NCBI GenBank assembly: GCA_963691815.1
Contig: OY829656.1
Span: 8,884,752-8,948,751, forward strand
DNA: 64,000 bases
DNA from: Echiichthys vipera
Lineage: Eukaryota; Chordata; Actinopteri; Perciformes; Trachinidae
Direction of reading: 5' to 3'
The position numbers were made by a program, and so were the translations under genes. Position 1 is the stretch's first letter. Every line of letters begins with the position of its first letter. The notes under the pieces were generated by a model. The model was not told where the DNA came from. It was given only the letters and a program-made list of their open reading frames with translations, and searched no databases. Shown piece after piece: positions 27,181 through 40,744 of this stretch.

Positions 27181-29619
27181 TTTATTTTATAGTCTTTTAA
27201 AAATGTAGTCTTTTTAAAATGTAAAGCTCACTTAGAGTACAGTTTAACTGGCCTATTTTCCACTTACATCAAAGAACATTTTTACAAGTAATCACACCAG
27301 TTATTTATGTAAATTGTCTTTAAAGCAACATCATTCCTACTTGAATAAAATGCTCTAGTCCTCCTTCCATTTCTGGTGTTTACAGTAAAGTCAGTACTAA
27401 AGAGAGCAGCAGAGTGGGAGGCAGGATACCTCTCTGTCACCAAATGCCCTTCAGGATGGTCCCAGCTTTTTTACGGTTCACATGGCTTTTCTTTCACCAG
27501 ACTGAATGGCGCAGATTAGGGCCTTTCCCTCTCAATTCACAATCCCACTTGAGGGGAAACACTTTATGTAAGGGGACAGATGGTTCTGTTATGCTCCTGA
27601 AAACCTATCCCCTGTGAGCCAAAACATCAAGTTTAACCTTATGCAGGCTATCCCCATCCTCTCACTCCCCCTCCTCTGTTCATCTTTCTCTTACTCCGTC
27701 CTTTACTGTCTCTCTCTCATGTCCACACCCCATGTAACTCTGTCGCTCAATTGACTCTTTTGAGGAGCCTGCAGGGCGTGAGTGTTCTGAGCCATCCATG
27801 GCCCTATTAAAAAAACGGCCCTTATATCCTCCATCCTCCTCCTTTTCCTACGACACACTGACTTTGCTTGTCGAGTGCTGACTGCCTGCTTCATCCAGTG
27901 ACCAATGCCAATGTCTGAAGGTCATGATGTCACCCCTTTACTTCTTCAACCAGTGTTTCCTTGGATCAGGGTTACTTTAGCCCATCTGTCATGGTCCTGT
28001 CATGTTGGTCATGACCCACGCATCACGCAGCTACCTCTCAGGCTTTAGTCAGTGCATGCACAGGCTTGACAGCAGTATAAAAACAGATACAGATAAAGAG
28101 ACATACAGTAAGACAGATGAATGTTGGCAGGAGTGTAGAAGAATTATTTCTGCAATTCATATTGTGATAATGATGATGCTCAACCAGAATATTGTTAAAA
28201 TACAGTTCCCTTCCTCAGAGTGAAACTTGCGCCTGAACCCTGCAGATCCTAGGGGCTCAGATCCCAGCTTGATGCGTATTATGTTGTGGAAAGATGTTGA
28301 AGACACCTCCTGTGAACAGACAGCCTCTCTGCTGCTTGCAGCAGATGCAAAGACATCAAACTGAAAACACCGCTGGCTATAGCCTATTAAACTTACATTG
28401 TGTACTTTTGTTTTGATGTTGCGCAAGGTGCTATCACAGATGTTCTCCATTTCAACCACTGGGATTGGGATGTTTTTGTTCACAAAGCTCTACAGAAGAG
28501 CCTAATAGCTTACTAAGATTATAGGAACACCAAAATCCTGTTTCAGTGTTCTTTAACGGCTACTTGTGGTTTTGTTATACTGAATTTCAGACATTATTAA
28601 TTTAACAGTGTGTTCTGAACTCACATCTTGGTCCTTGGACTTTCTGTAGAGGTAGATTTAGGTGATGCATGTGGTGTTATGCATGAGATTATCTATTGCA
28701 TGCAATGTATTTTGACATCACAAGCTTAATGAAAGTTCAATCAGGAAGACTACCTTTATGCTCACTCTATGTATTTAGATTTTCTTTCCTCTATCCCTTC
28801 CAACTAAGTCTAATGAATATTAGAGAACAACAGTGGGGTTCTGGAAATAAAAATTCCATTTCTTGTCTGAATCAAGATTTTGATTATTAGCCATAATGTC
28901 ATGACCATCCAAATGCCATTCACCACATCATCATCCCTGACAGTCTCTGGTGGAGCTCATTGTTTCAATGGAAATGAGCTGCTACCCCTGAACTCTACAA
29001 CTTTTATGTACGCCGCCTGGTACCTTTGCCTTTTCTTCCATCTCCTGATTATTGTTTGCACCGAATCAAATGCTTTATGGTCACAAAACATCTTATAGTT
29101 GTCTGACTTGGTTCAAGGCTTAAAACGTTAACGACTGAATGAATGGGGATATTCAGTGTGGCAATAGTGTTTCCCTCCAACCATTCAGAATTTGTCACAA
29201 TCTTTGTGTGCCAATTATCTCATATTTGACTTTGTGTTTATTTCTCTGTTGCTGTTAGTCATTGTTTGCTGATTGTCATCCAATTGTTGGACCTTCTACT
29301 CCGTCTCTCATGTTTTATCACCACCAGCTGTCCAGTTGGCTCTTCTTGTGAGCTCAGACGAATCCTGCTCCAAATCACATCCATCCAAATTTTTAGCTAG
29401 GCCGTTCAGCTTGAATGTTATCAGCCAATTGAATGGGCGTTATAAGTTGTTAATCACTGCCATAGATATGAGGGGGGTATGGCCTTTCTCTACCTCCTAT
29501 TTGGCTCAGTCATCAGATCACCCATCCGTGTTGCTCTCAACTGCTCCACCAAGGCACTGTGAGATGGTGTAGTATGAAAAGCGACAACGGTAGGGAGTTG
29601 TAATTAACTACCAAACTTC

Positions 29620-29730
29620 ATGTAAGGAGGAAGATTGGGATGGTGAATGGGTCAAACAAATATAAGACTATAGTCCCGATGACTCGTGTTTGCGTCCGGC
29701 ATGAAACCAAAAGTCAACTGTGATTTTTTT
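29620..29730. repeat. Dispersed repeat fragment (GTGTTTGCGTCCGGC)
   Basis: GGATGGTGAATGGGTCAAAC followed by CGTGTTTGCGTCCGGCATG parallels GGTGGGGATTGGGTC and GGTGTTTGTGTCCATTAA at 44360-44450. Two diverged copies of one family. Confidence 0.55.
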
Positions 29731-30244
29731 AATTTTATTTTGTAGGCTATACTGTATATAAAAACATGGCTAAATTGGCAGCTAGGGTTCTGTATTGTGC
29801 AATTACCCTCCAGTAGATAAAGTATCGCTAAATTGAACAATACCAGTTACCCCCCGGTTCAAAAAGGAGAAGCTCAATTTAGGTCACAGCAGGCTACAAC
29901 CATGGAGTTTAGCTCAAACAGGAGCAAAGTTGTCATATGAATGCATATTTGTTTCTGTTTCCCTTTTCCACCATCCATTGTCATGGTAGCTGCCATAAAA
30001 CACTGGCAAAGTGACACTGGTGGTTTTCTGTGTGCTATATCTCTTTGACTCATTCATGATAAAGTAGGACATGATGAGTGACACAAACCCCAAGACGCCA
30101 GTGGTGCATCAGCTCTCATGCCAAAGTTACTACAAAGGACAAAGAAAAAGTAAAGCACAGCTTTCCTCAGTATCTATTCCAGTAAAGGAAAATGTTTCAC
30201 ATTAACATTGCTCAAAACTTGAGATTTTTGCATATGTGTTGGTG

Positions 30245-30480
30245 AAGGCTACACGGTGGTGTAGTGGTTAGCACTGCCGCCTCACAGCGAGAAGGTTCCA
30301 GGTTTGCATCCCGATTGGGGCCTTTCTGTGTGGAGTTTGCAGGTTCTCCCCTAGTCTGCGTGGGTTTTCTCCGGGTACTCCGGTTTCCTCCCACCACCCA
30401 AAAGCATGCACGTGTTAGGTTAATTGATGACTCTAAAATTGCCCTTAAGTGTGAATGGTTTTCTCTCTCTGTGCGTCTCT
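30245..30480 (+). repeat. tRNA-headed SINE-like repeat, copy 1
   Basis: Starts GGTGGTGTAGTGGTTAGCAC, similar to an RNA polymerase III A box, with a B-box-like GGTTTGCATCC about 45 bases on. Then GTGTGGAGTTTGCAGGTTCT, TCCGGTTTCCTCCCA and TTAATTGATGACTCTAAAAT. The 3' third present in other copies is missing. Very common fish family. Confidence 0.75.
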
Positions 30481-31499
30481 ATATAAAAATATGCCTAAGC
30501 CATAGAACAATGGCTGCCTATTACATTGTGACACATTCTACATTTAGGCTACACTGGTGAATGCTGCAAAAACAGCAGCAAGTATCCCACTGGCCCGTTT
30601 TTCTGTAAACATATCAGCATAAAATATTTGCTATGCAACCCTGAGCAAATTAGAATTTCTCACTCTCATCCTCTCCACCCACCCTCTCTGTCCTCCTACC
30701 ATATGCATCCCAAATGATGAGTGAAACTCAGCTCCTGTTGGAGCCTGTTACTCTCACATTTGCTCACACACACATTTACTCTCTCTCCCCCACACAAAAC
30801 CATGCACAATGTCACTAAGTAATGGAGTGGCTGTATTCTCCTTTACAAGTGAGGAATCTGTAGCATACATGTTATTAATATATGCCGGTATTGGATGGAT
30901 TATTTTCTATCTTTCCTTTACACATGGGATGATATTTATCGGATAAATCTAATCAAAACTGGACTCATGTTTGTCCTTGAATGGCTGTCATTCATTCTCC
31001 TGCAGTCTAAAAACAACTTCAGCAGAGCAAGACTTCCAAATCTACTTTAATTTGATTTCGGAAAACTTTCTATTAAATCTTATTCTAACGTCCCTCAGTT
31101 GAGTGTTTTCATATCAGTGCTGCGATATTCTGAACTCTGTTTCCTGTCAATCACCCAAAGCACACAGGAGGAAATGGATAGGAGCAATCCCTCAAAAGCA
31201 AACTGCATTTCAAACTCTTTTCATTGAAAAGGCTCCGTATCCTCAGGGATAGCAGGGTAGGCCACTCGCTAATGCTTTTTTCTCTTGGATCCTTCTGTCT
31301 GACTGGTTGATTTGGCCTGTATGTTGGTAATAGACAGATGGTTTATCCAATCAGCAACCATCATTTTCGCCCCTTCCCAAAAGATCTCCAAACAAAAGTT
31401 CCCAGATGGATATGCTGAGCAAATGAGAATCAATCGATCTGGTGGAGTCAGGTTAACCTCATACCTCACAACACCACTACAAAATGCAAACTACATCTT

Positions 31500-33138
31500 T
31501 TAATTTTTATTTAGTTGCATGCACATATATTACAGGTGTAATTGCAGAAAAAAACAACATATTAAAAAAAAGTAATTGAACATGATCCATAGTTTTGCAG
31601 AATTGTCCAATATCAACATTCTTGTCTAGCAAGAAGGTCTGATGTGAGCCGGACCTTGCTGGAATAAGTTGATGTAACATATTTCCACCAGCCAACTGCG
31701 ACGTCATGATATAGGAACGACAATGACAGAGGTTATGTATTCGTTTTTACTTCCAGAGGCGCTACTGTTGATCAAATCTGATCAAACTGCAACCACTTCT
31801 AATATCATATTCTACTTTATTCATTTAGAATTTCCAACTTTTTTAATAGTTGCTTATTTAAATATTTAAATAAGTTAATAACTAAAGTCACAACAGCAAC
31901 AGCCAAGCCGCCATTTCTCTCCAGGCTGCAACCCGGGAGTTCTCATTAAACATTGGAGAGCAGCTGCTGTTTACTCTGCTGTCACAAACTGTGTGACCTG
32001 TTTGGGCTGTACAGAGGACTCTGTCATTGTCTGCATATGACTGATTACAAGCCATATGCGTTTTCCAAAAACCTCCTTAACTGTGTCGGTTTGGCTCTGC
32101 TCTGTTTGTAGGAGGTCGTCCGGAGAGCGGGTGGGTGGCTGAATTTGTGCTGAGAGAACTCAGTGTGTGGGTGACGGGGGGGAGTTATTATTCCTGAGTG
32201 TTTGCTGGTGTTTTGCCTTCTTCCACAGTTCTTTCCTCTCCTCTGGCTGTGCTGCATATTCCTTGTGGTGATAGAGACTACAGCCCTGCTTGTCAAATGG
32301 CCTCAGCTGCCTTTGTAATGATAAAGACAGAGACACACAGTTACTCTCACTAGACTAATACCCTGATACTTGTGTCATCATTAAGGGCTTAGCTGGGACA
32401 TTGGATTGATGTTTATTAAAGATCTGTAATCTTGTGACTGATTAATTTGATTAATTATATGTTGATTTAATAATGATACACTGGTCACAACAAATCCTGA
32501 CTTGTATCTAAATCATATTTATGAGTATCTTATTATTGTCATGGGTTTTAATTTTTGTGCTTTGTCTTCTAAAGGCAGTCTCAGGGGCTTTAAAACCTCC
32601 AGGGGAAAGCAATGAATCATATTTTTCAGGAAGTGTTTGGCATGAAAATAGTTTGCTTTACTTGTATTGAGTACTGGTTTGAGCTTTCAGCAGCTTTAGC
32701 AAAACAAGTACTGGTTCTAGGATTTAAATCCATTGTGTTCAGCCCATGCAGACTAAGAAGTCTAAGAAGAGGGAAATAAAGTTGGAAATCCAGTCAGAAG
32801 AGAAACAACAGAGTGGAAGGTAAGATATCAGCTGGAACAGAGACTCCATGCCTTGTTAACTCAGAGAGTTTGGCAGAAAGATGCTTTGTTGTGGTGGAGG
32901 TGTAAGCTTTTTTTCTTGTTCAAAAATAGAAAGCCATACAAGTTGATAAGCAGCTTTATCCCATGTTTCTTGCCTCGTCTAGGTATTTGAAATTCTGCTC
33001 AGTTTGTCTTTCGTCTTGTGAGGGCTTATAGGACAGTAAAGGAGTTTTAACAGAATTTGACTGTTTTGCCGCCAAGTTTTTTTTTTCTTTTTAGTCAATT
33101 GGTTCTCAGTAGTCTTATGTGCACCGATGCTTTTTATA

Positions 33139-33139
<1 letters not shown>
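31500..33139. other. Intergenic, nothing clear
   Basis: Mixed AT-rich sequence. No frame with recognisable domains and no repeat structure I can name with confidence. Confidence 0.45.

Positions 33140-33175
<36 letters not shown>
33140..33175. repeat. (GT)n microsatellite
   Basis: A short uninterrupted GT array of about 36 bases. Confidence 0.95.
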
Positions 33176-33177
<2 letters not shown>

Positions 33178-34069
33178 AGATAGAGACTCTAATGCCACTT
33201 ATGCAACACACACACATACCTCCATCTGGGTGATACATGTAGCATTTGTAAACAACATTCTTATACTAATAAAGAACAGACATCACTGTTCTGGTGATGT
33301 AGAGCTCCTGTCTGATTCCATTTGTATGATAATGCTGGGGTTTTCTAGATGTGCAGGTACCTGCACCAACGCACATATCAAGGCATGAAAAGAATCTCCA
33401 TCAACTCTATGACTGTCAGTAAGGGTGATTTATGATCACTGCTGCTGCATTCTAACACTCTGCATTACCTGTGTGTACCCACCACGGACAAAGCATTATA
33501 AGATAAAACATTCAAAAGAAATGATGGATGATCTGGACAGTTTTTTATCCTCATATTTTTATCCAACATATTCATATGTAACATAATGTACAAACCTTTT
33601 CCTATGTCATACTGTGTGACATTTTTATAAAAAATTAAAGCCATGATAATTAAAATTCATAATATGTTAACATTGTGGCAACAGTTAAACGAATGTGCAT
33701 GTTGTGACACTGTAAACTAACTTTTTCACTCACTTGCCAAAGGGACTGTTAGATGAAATAATCTACCGGCCAAGTACATTGCCTCTTTTTGTTGCATATA
33801 CATCTGTTTTATTACTTTTCATTGAGATAACAGTATTATATAGCAATACATGCTTAGAAAAGAGGCCAAATTATTATTTAGCAGTACATTTTGATATGAT
33901 TAAAAATTTAATTTCACAACATTGCAAATTGAAAACTTTAACAGTGCAACACTTTGCAGACACCCTCTCAGACATCTTCTTTACTCCCCCATCCATATAG
34001 TCGCCTGCTTCTAACTGAGCTCTCGTGCCACAGCATCCAACCTGTGTTTTGTCCCTGTAGGTTTCACCC

Positions 34070-35466
34070 AAGGCAATGCCTTTTTCTTTCAACCAAGATA
34101 CAAAAAAAATCATGCCAAACATTTACACTGATCCAATAATAACTAATACAGATACAGTAATGTTATCCAACACATCTAGTTTGGCTATTGCTATAAGATA
34201 TCTTGTTACGATTAACAAAGGTGGATTCAATGTTTTAGATCTTCCTACTCTTCATCCCACTTTTAAAATTGAGTGGTTAAAATTTTATTTAACAAATCCA
34301 ACCTCACTATGGAATTTTATTTCAACATATATATCTGAAGCTTTAGGAGGATTTCATTCTTTTATTAAGGTGTAATAATTAGATGGAAAGGCTTCCAATA
34401 AAAGTTTCTGATTCCCATGAAGTTACTTTTAAGATGGTCCCTAGTGTATAAACATAATTTTTCCCCTCACAAATGTAACATTTGGAAAAACCAAGATATA
34501 TGTTTTAAATGCAAGTCATAGTTTTTAAAGAATTGGGTTGATAATGGAATACTTCTTGTCTCTCAATCGCTTAAAAAAGAGGGTCATTGGATTACATGTA
34601 TGGCATTTTTATCAGAGAATAACATTCCTGTGATTCATTCCTTGTCTTTGTCTTTCCTGGTCTTGTCTGCAATCAGAGATACTATCAAGTAAACCTCTCC
34701 AGAGCTTTAAAAAGGAAACTGAGATCATAAACTGAGTAAAAAAACAAATAATAGATGTACAAGAGGATTAATAGAAAGATGCACAATTAGTAAACCTACT
34801 TTTACATTTTTCTGGAGTTTTATTTGATATAGAATGGGAAAAACATGGTTATTACCCAGGATTTTTTTCTCTCTCTAAGGTGCAAGAGGTGTCTCAATAA
34901 TTGCACAGCTGTCATCCTGTTAATTCTGTTATTGTAAGATATCTGTGAAATATTGGTCCTCTCTGCTCCTTTTGTCACATCACAGATGAAATGACACATC
35001 TTTTTTGGGAATGCTCTTTTAGTCAAACACTGTGGCATGATATTAACCTCTTTTTAAACAGAAAGTTAGCAATATGACTCAAACTCAAAATTGATTTTTT
35101 TTTGTATTTTTGAAAATATATTTTCTTTTAAAAAGTTGTATGTTTGTAATCTTTTATATCTCTTATTATTAGCTTAATTCTATATACACACCACAAATTT
35201 GCAAACCAGAAACCTAATTTCTTACTTTAACTCCTATCCAGAAACACTAAAGTACTGCACCAACTGCAAAGCTGTGAAAACCAAAGCCCTTTGTAATGAA
35301 TTTGATCTGTAATGATTAATGTACTTCAGTATTTTGTTTTATTTATGATATATGCACTACCTCGAGTGATATCATTATTGCTACTATTGTTATATTTTTT
35401 GAAGATTTAACAGTAATCACTGTTGTAAGTCTATTTGTGTGAATAAAGTTATGAAATGAAAAAAAT
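34070..35466 (+). mobile_element. LINE 3' segment (L1/Tx1-like ORF2 C-terminus), decayed
   Basis: Frames on the plus strand give NKGGFNVLDLPTLHPTFKIE and WLKFYLTNPTSLWNF, then KHNFSPHKCNIWKNQDICFK, then KNWVDNGILLVS, and near 34970 CSFCHITDEMTHLFWECSFS followed by TLWHDI. The GG(F/L)N(V/L)PD block after the RT domain and the C..C....E...HLF..C finger are typical of ORF2 ends of L1-like LINEs. Stops and frameshifts break it. It ends with AATAAAGTTATGAAATGAAA and an A-run, a normal LINE tail. The 5' part is absent. Confidence 0.8.
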
Positions 35467-35850
35467 AATCACGTGAATGAAACTATACTTTTTTTTCATT
35501 GGTTGTTGCGTTAAATCTTACCTGGATACAATAATGCTATTTATTTTACATAATTTATAACCATTTGGGTATAAATATAATCCTATTAATAAATACTGTA
35601 GCTAAAAATGTGAAAATAATCTGTCTCCTTAGTGTGCGGGAATAACCCCCTCCCCCTCGTAGACTAAATTGTACTATCCAGCATTCGGCTCCGTCAGAGC
35701 GCATATTGGCTGGGCCTTAAATCTATCTGGGCATCAGAAATACAACAGTCTGCTACTGTTTATTCATCAGCATCATTTCATTTGAATATTTGGCCATTTG
35801 TTGTTTTTCATTATAGATGTTCAATCCGACACAGTCTGACACAGTGCCGT

Positions 35851-35874
35851 GAAAGTGAAAGTGAAAGTGAAAAC
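35851..35874 (+). promoter_or_regulatory. Tandem GAAAGT array resembling an ISRE/IRF site
   Basis: Three tandem GAAAGT units then GAAAAC. GAAANNGAAA is the core of interferon-stimulated response elements, and this array satisfies it in three overlapping registers. It could equally be a chance hexanucleotide repeat; no nearby gene uses it. Confidence 0.35.
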
Positions 35875-36003
35875 TACAGTTCTAAAGCTATCAAAGAAAG
35901 ATACAAAACAATACACATGTATGTTATAACAACAAATACTTTTAATACATTCTCCAACCAGAAATCAGAAATCACATCTCTCAGTAACCATCTGACCGCG
36001 TCA

Positions 36004-36018
36004 CACGTGACACACGTG
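36004..36018. promoter_or_regulatory. Two CACGTG E-boxes 9 bp apart
   Basis: CACGTG occurs at 36004 and 36013 in a CpG-containing patch (ACCGCGTCACACGTGACAC). It may belong to an old DNA element ending near 36190; no gene is adjacent. Confidence 0.3.
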
Positions 36019-36497
36019 ACCGCGCAGCGCTGGACTCACATGCAGCCGCTGCTGTCTGCTTCATGTCCATGGCTCGCCACCCCGGATCAGAGGGTTTTTC
36101 ATGAGCAAAAAAACAAAACTATTAGTCGACTATAGGCTAAGACGTGACAAATAAGAATTGACTGTGAAAATTTTAGACTGGGACACCCCTAATTATTACC
36201 AACACAATATTTGATACATACAGGTGAATTGGTCTATCCTGCCCCTACACTATTATGATGATATTAACTCTGATATGAATTACACCTTGAATTGACACAG
36301 TACCAACCAGTCAGAAGATAATAGGCTGGTAGACAAGCTAGAGGGCCGCTAGCATTAGTTAGCCGCTAACATTAGCTTTCGCTAATGACTGAAAAACTGT
36401 TTGTGTTTAAATGCTGAAAATGTATAGGTTGCCTTCTGCATCAAACAACGCACAACACGGTACAGCACAACTCAGAATAAAATTCCTGTATCATTTT

Positions 36498-36655
36498 AGC
36501 CTGTCTGTCTCTGTGCGTCTCTATGTGACCTGTGATAGACTGGCGTCCTGTCAAGGGTGTACCCCGCCTCACGCCCTATGTCAGCTGGGATCGGCTCCAG
36601 CCCTCCGCGACCTCGACAGGGACAAGCGGTTGAAGATGAATGAATGAATGAATTA
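36498..36655 (+). repeat. SINE-like repeat, 3' part only (copy 2)
   Basis: GTGCGTCTCTATGTGACC, GATAGACTGGCGTCCTGTC, GGGTGTACCCCGCCTCACG, GGGATCGGCTCCAGCC, GACAGGGACAAGCGG and a GAATGAATGAAT tail. This is the 3' half of the family at 30245 and 43545; the tRNA-like head is missing. Confidence 0.75.
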
Positions 36656-36699
36656 ATTAAAGGTTGCCTACCTGTGTGGACTCCAGCTAGAGGCGGCCC

Positions 36700-39600
36700 T
36701 TTTGTCCCTTGTATTGAAATCCAACTTAAAAATATAAGTATTACCAACCAAATTTTGGAGCACACAACTGGCTTGCTTTGTTGTGCCTCAATGTCTATTT
36801 ATATTTTCAAGTTTGTCCATCTGTAAACTGCTAGAAAAAGAGGTGGTTTTACTCTGTATACCTGGGTGTACTCTCCACTACACCACTAGTGGAGACCAAA
36901 ACAGAGTTAAAAGGAGACTAAGATTTATAATTATCGGATAGCTGAAAACACAACTGAATGCAAATTAATATTAACGTTGCTCTGTGCTGAAGGCAGCTGT
37001 TTACTTGCATGTTTGCCATATCAACTTAATGTAATAATATGCCAGTGTTGCATTTAAAGCTTCTTGCACTACACTCTGTCATACTTAAATGTAATGTTTG
37101 CAGTTTAAAACAAGTGTTTAATGTTGCGATGCGGTCACATTTGATTGGGTTTATGGTTTAGGATGGTAGATGCGTGATGTAGATCGTGATGTAGTGTGAC
37201 ATACATGACTTAGAGAACTTAACTTTCATACATACATGCAAGTGAAGCTGTCAAACTATGCGGTGCTGATCAGATATGAATCAAGATTCAGTTACTGTAG
37301 TGCCTATTTCTCACCTAAAAAAGTTCAGAAATACACAGTATTTTATTATACTGGTTAGTTGTACTTTTTTACGTTTGTGACCTGGCCATCATTCTATCTG
37401 CTTCAAAATGGACCAAGCACCACCTCATATTTATTGTTTAGTGCTACGTTGTTACATTGCTCTAATTGGTAGATCTAAAACGGCACAATTGTCATAATAA
37501 GCTGCTTGTACAAACAACGTATGTGGTTGTTTTGGGGATGGAGAGTGCTAAGGGACAGTTTCCTCATGACAATGGCATCAACAGATATAAAAATGATAAT
37601 TAGCCTTCATACAATGCCCTTTGTTTGCTCATTATCTTACATAATCTACAAGCATCAGATGAATGTGTTTTAGGTCTAAAAGACATTATGGAAAATTTGT
37701 AATTCATTTTCCCAATGTCAACCTTCACATCTGCATTCAGAAACAGGTCCCTCCTACTCTTAATTGGAATATGGCAGTGCTACTGGGCCTGCACATGATT
37801 GTAAATTGCACCATTATTCTGAATATTGCTGCTTACCTAGATCTCTGTGTGTGAATGAGCAGGGGCTGTTTTATATTGGGTAAAAGTAAAATGCTATTAT
37901 GTAATATATTATATGGATAAATGCTGCACATGCTGTACTGTGGCACTTTAACATTGGGACTTTATCATAAAAAGGACAAATCAGTTGTTTTTCATAATGT
38001 GACTCATACAGGTACACATGCTTTAAATCCATTATTTATGTCTGGGAAACTGTCAATTTTTCAGGGAATCATGGATGTTCATGAACTGAGGGGTAATTAG
38101 TCATAGTATTTCAGTCTGACGTGCTCATGATACTAATAGGGTTCAGAAATTCCAATGGAAATGTTTAACTAAAGCAGGGCAAAAGTAAGTTCTGCTTATT
38201 AGAATACTGTATGAGCTGAAGATACATGGGAAAGTCTTCTTCTTAAACATCTTTCCATTCATGTCCGCAGCCAAAGTGTCAAAGTGATTCCTGTTTAATT
38301 GATCCTGGCAACCCTGGACATTTATTAATTATCAGTCAGAAAAAAAGAACAAATACCACACCTTCTGCGTACAAATGCACAAACTGTTTCATGACCCACT
38401 TAACAAAGATGCAACAGGGAGACATAATATAATTGGCTGCACAAAAGTAGGTCACCCATTGAGCTTTGATGAGTCAATTTATGGTGTTTTGGAGCCGTAA
38501 AAACTAGCTTCTCTTCATCGTGAACTTTCTACATGTTCTTTCGCTCCATCTTTGGCTTTGATTAGGCCATGTTTTGAAAGGAGAATCCGTTCAGTGGGGT
38601 TCATGGTGTTGAAGAAACATCAAGTGCAGAAATCTCTCAGGAGATGGACTCCGGGTAGTACTTGAAAAATGTTGTGAGGAAATAGCTTACTGTCTTCAGT
38701 TTGGGGTAGCCCATTAGCGTAAATAATTTGCGGACATAAATTATGCAATGTTGCAGTATTTTAATCTAGATCTGCCCCCCCCCTCTTATTGAATGATTTG
38801 TCTAATAACAGCTGCACCAGCTAGATGAGGCTGAGACATTCCAGTCCATTTGTCGTCTACTCATGATATTCCCTTTCCCTTCTAATGACTAGTTGTTTGT
38901 ATCATTGTGGTCATGACTGCAAATGTATTGTCCTTTTCCTTGTATGAAACCACAGCAGCCAAATCTGATTGGGCTGAACCTAATAGTAAAGAGTGGTCCA
39001 TCTCCCCAATTCTCTTTTTTTGTGGCGTTGCAGAAAAAAAACAGCTGCTGTGTCCTGCGGCAGAGTTTGTGTTGAGAGCTTATACACTGAGCCTCTCTGG
39101 CACTTGACAGGGCTTTGTAGTCTCCCACACATTTCTGGATAATATGGCAGGCTTGCTAATCTGACATGGTGTACACACGTCACCTGATCACTGGCAGAAT
39201 CCTGATATTAAAAAGACAGCATCCCAATGTGAGGGAGACAGACGGTAAAAGAGACAATACATAGGAGGAGAGGGGAAAAAATGGGATGCATTCCCAGACA
39301 GATGGCGCACGCATGATAGATGAGCGATGCAAGGCAACACATTTTACACTGGGTGCTAACTTAAACAGACTTGAACTTGCCCATTGCATCAATGTGATAA
39401 GCCATATGTTTAACTTTAGTAACAAGCCCCCATAAACTTTAGATACAGTATATATTGCATGGTAGACTCTACAGCGTACAGAGAAAAGTTTGTTAAGTTC
39501 TAGGCTTTTTTATAACTTTATAACTAGATAGGTGCAGTACATTAAGAATTCTAATTTATTGTACTTGGTCATAGAAACACAGAATCCCTAACCTGACTTA

Positions 39601-40500
39601 TTAGATGGTTTATTTTACAGAAACATCTGAGAAGCCATCATTGGAAATGGTTTGGAAAAGGGCAGTCACTTTCAAACCTGGCGGGTGATCAAACTCTCTC
39701 TGAAGTCAGTTTGGAGAATAGAGAAAAAAAATTTCAGTGAAAAACTTTCATTGCTGCTCTTTCAATGAAGAAATACTCGCCTGTTCTGAGATAACTATTA
39801 CAATATCTACAGTATCCAACCTCTTTATGACCACCATTGTCCTCGCAGGACAGTGACTGGCCCTGAACCCAAACACATTACTTGAAGATTACAAGATGGA
39901 TTTTCTTGTGATATGTGATCCCACAATTCTCGTGTGATCTTGTAATATCACAAGGTAATGGAAACCCTACAGTTTCTGCCAATTTTGGTATAAAGTGTTT
40001 TGGTCTGGATTTGTAGTCAGAATTGACCAGTCACATGTGAACAAGCTTTAGTTTCCTTCTGCTATCGTTTGATGACAATAACAGTAATAATAATAATACA
40101 TTTTTATTTTTTAAAGCACTTTTCATTATTAAAAACAATTACAAAATGCTACAGAGTTTGACAAGGTTAAAAACAAGTGCAGGAAGAGACAAAGTTAAGA
40201 GAAAGCTTTTTTTTTATTAAAAAAGAAAGGGTTTCAGGTCCTTCTTAAAAGAGTCAGCTTTTTATTACTTTTATTTATTTAACTGCATTCATATGTGGAC
40301 CTCTAAGGTATTGGCAACGGCCCCAGAGGTTGCCAGACTGATTATTTAAATGTTGACTTGCAATACATTTTACAGTCTCCCTGATCCATGTTTCTGTAAA
40401 GAAGCCAAAGTCTAACAGTATCTGTGTCCATGCCTGGCTGAGGCTTGAGTGCTGCTCAAACATGGCCACAGCTGTGGTTGTCTCTATAGCTATGCCATAC
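36700..40500. other. Intergenic, no gene recognised
   Basis: AT-rich, with a short C-run at 38775 and no coding signal. Conserved non-coding elements may exist but cannot be judged without comparison. Confidence 0.45.
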
Positions 40501-40529
40501 AGCTGTGGCTGTGTCTACACTTTATATCA

Positions 40530-40640
40530 GAGGTGTCCAATCCTGCTCCTTCAGAGATTATTCTCTGCATGTTTTAGGTTTCTCCCTGCTCCAACCCACC
40601 TGATTCTAATGATGAGCTCGTTATCGAGCAGTTGAAGCTT
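40530..40640. repeat. Dispersed repeat (GGTGTCCAATCCTGCTCCTT)
   Basis: GTGTCCAATCCTGCTCCTTC, then CTCCAACCCACCTGATTCTA, resembles a common non-autonomous DNA repeat of fish. Diverged and partial. Confidence 0.5.
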
Positions 40641-40744
40641 GTCACAGGTTTCTAAATCGGTGTGGCAGCTTAGGGCTGTTTCTATAGCTATAGCTGTAGC
40701 TATGTAGATATGTTGGTACATTCATACATATGTTCATTTGTGAA

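Noticed and set aside
30264..30397. tRNA gene suggested by A- and B-box-like words
   Set aside because: The sequence continues as the known dispersed repeat and does not fold into a full cloverleaf by eye.
36411..36647. Plus-strand open frame of 78 residues
   Set aside because: Falls in the SINE-like repeat; the same translated words recur at 43635-43865.
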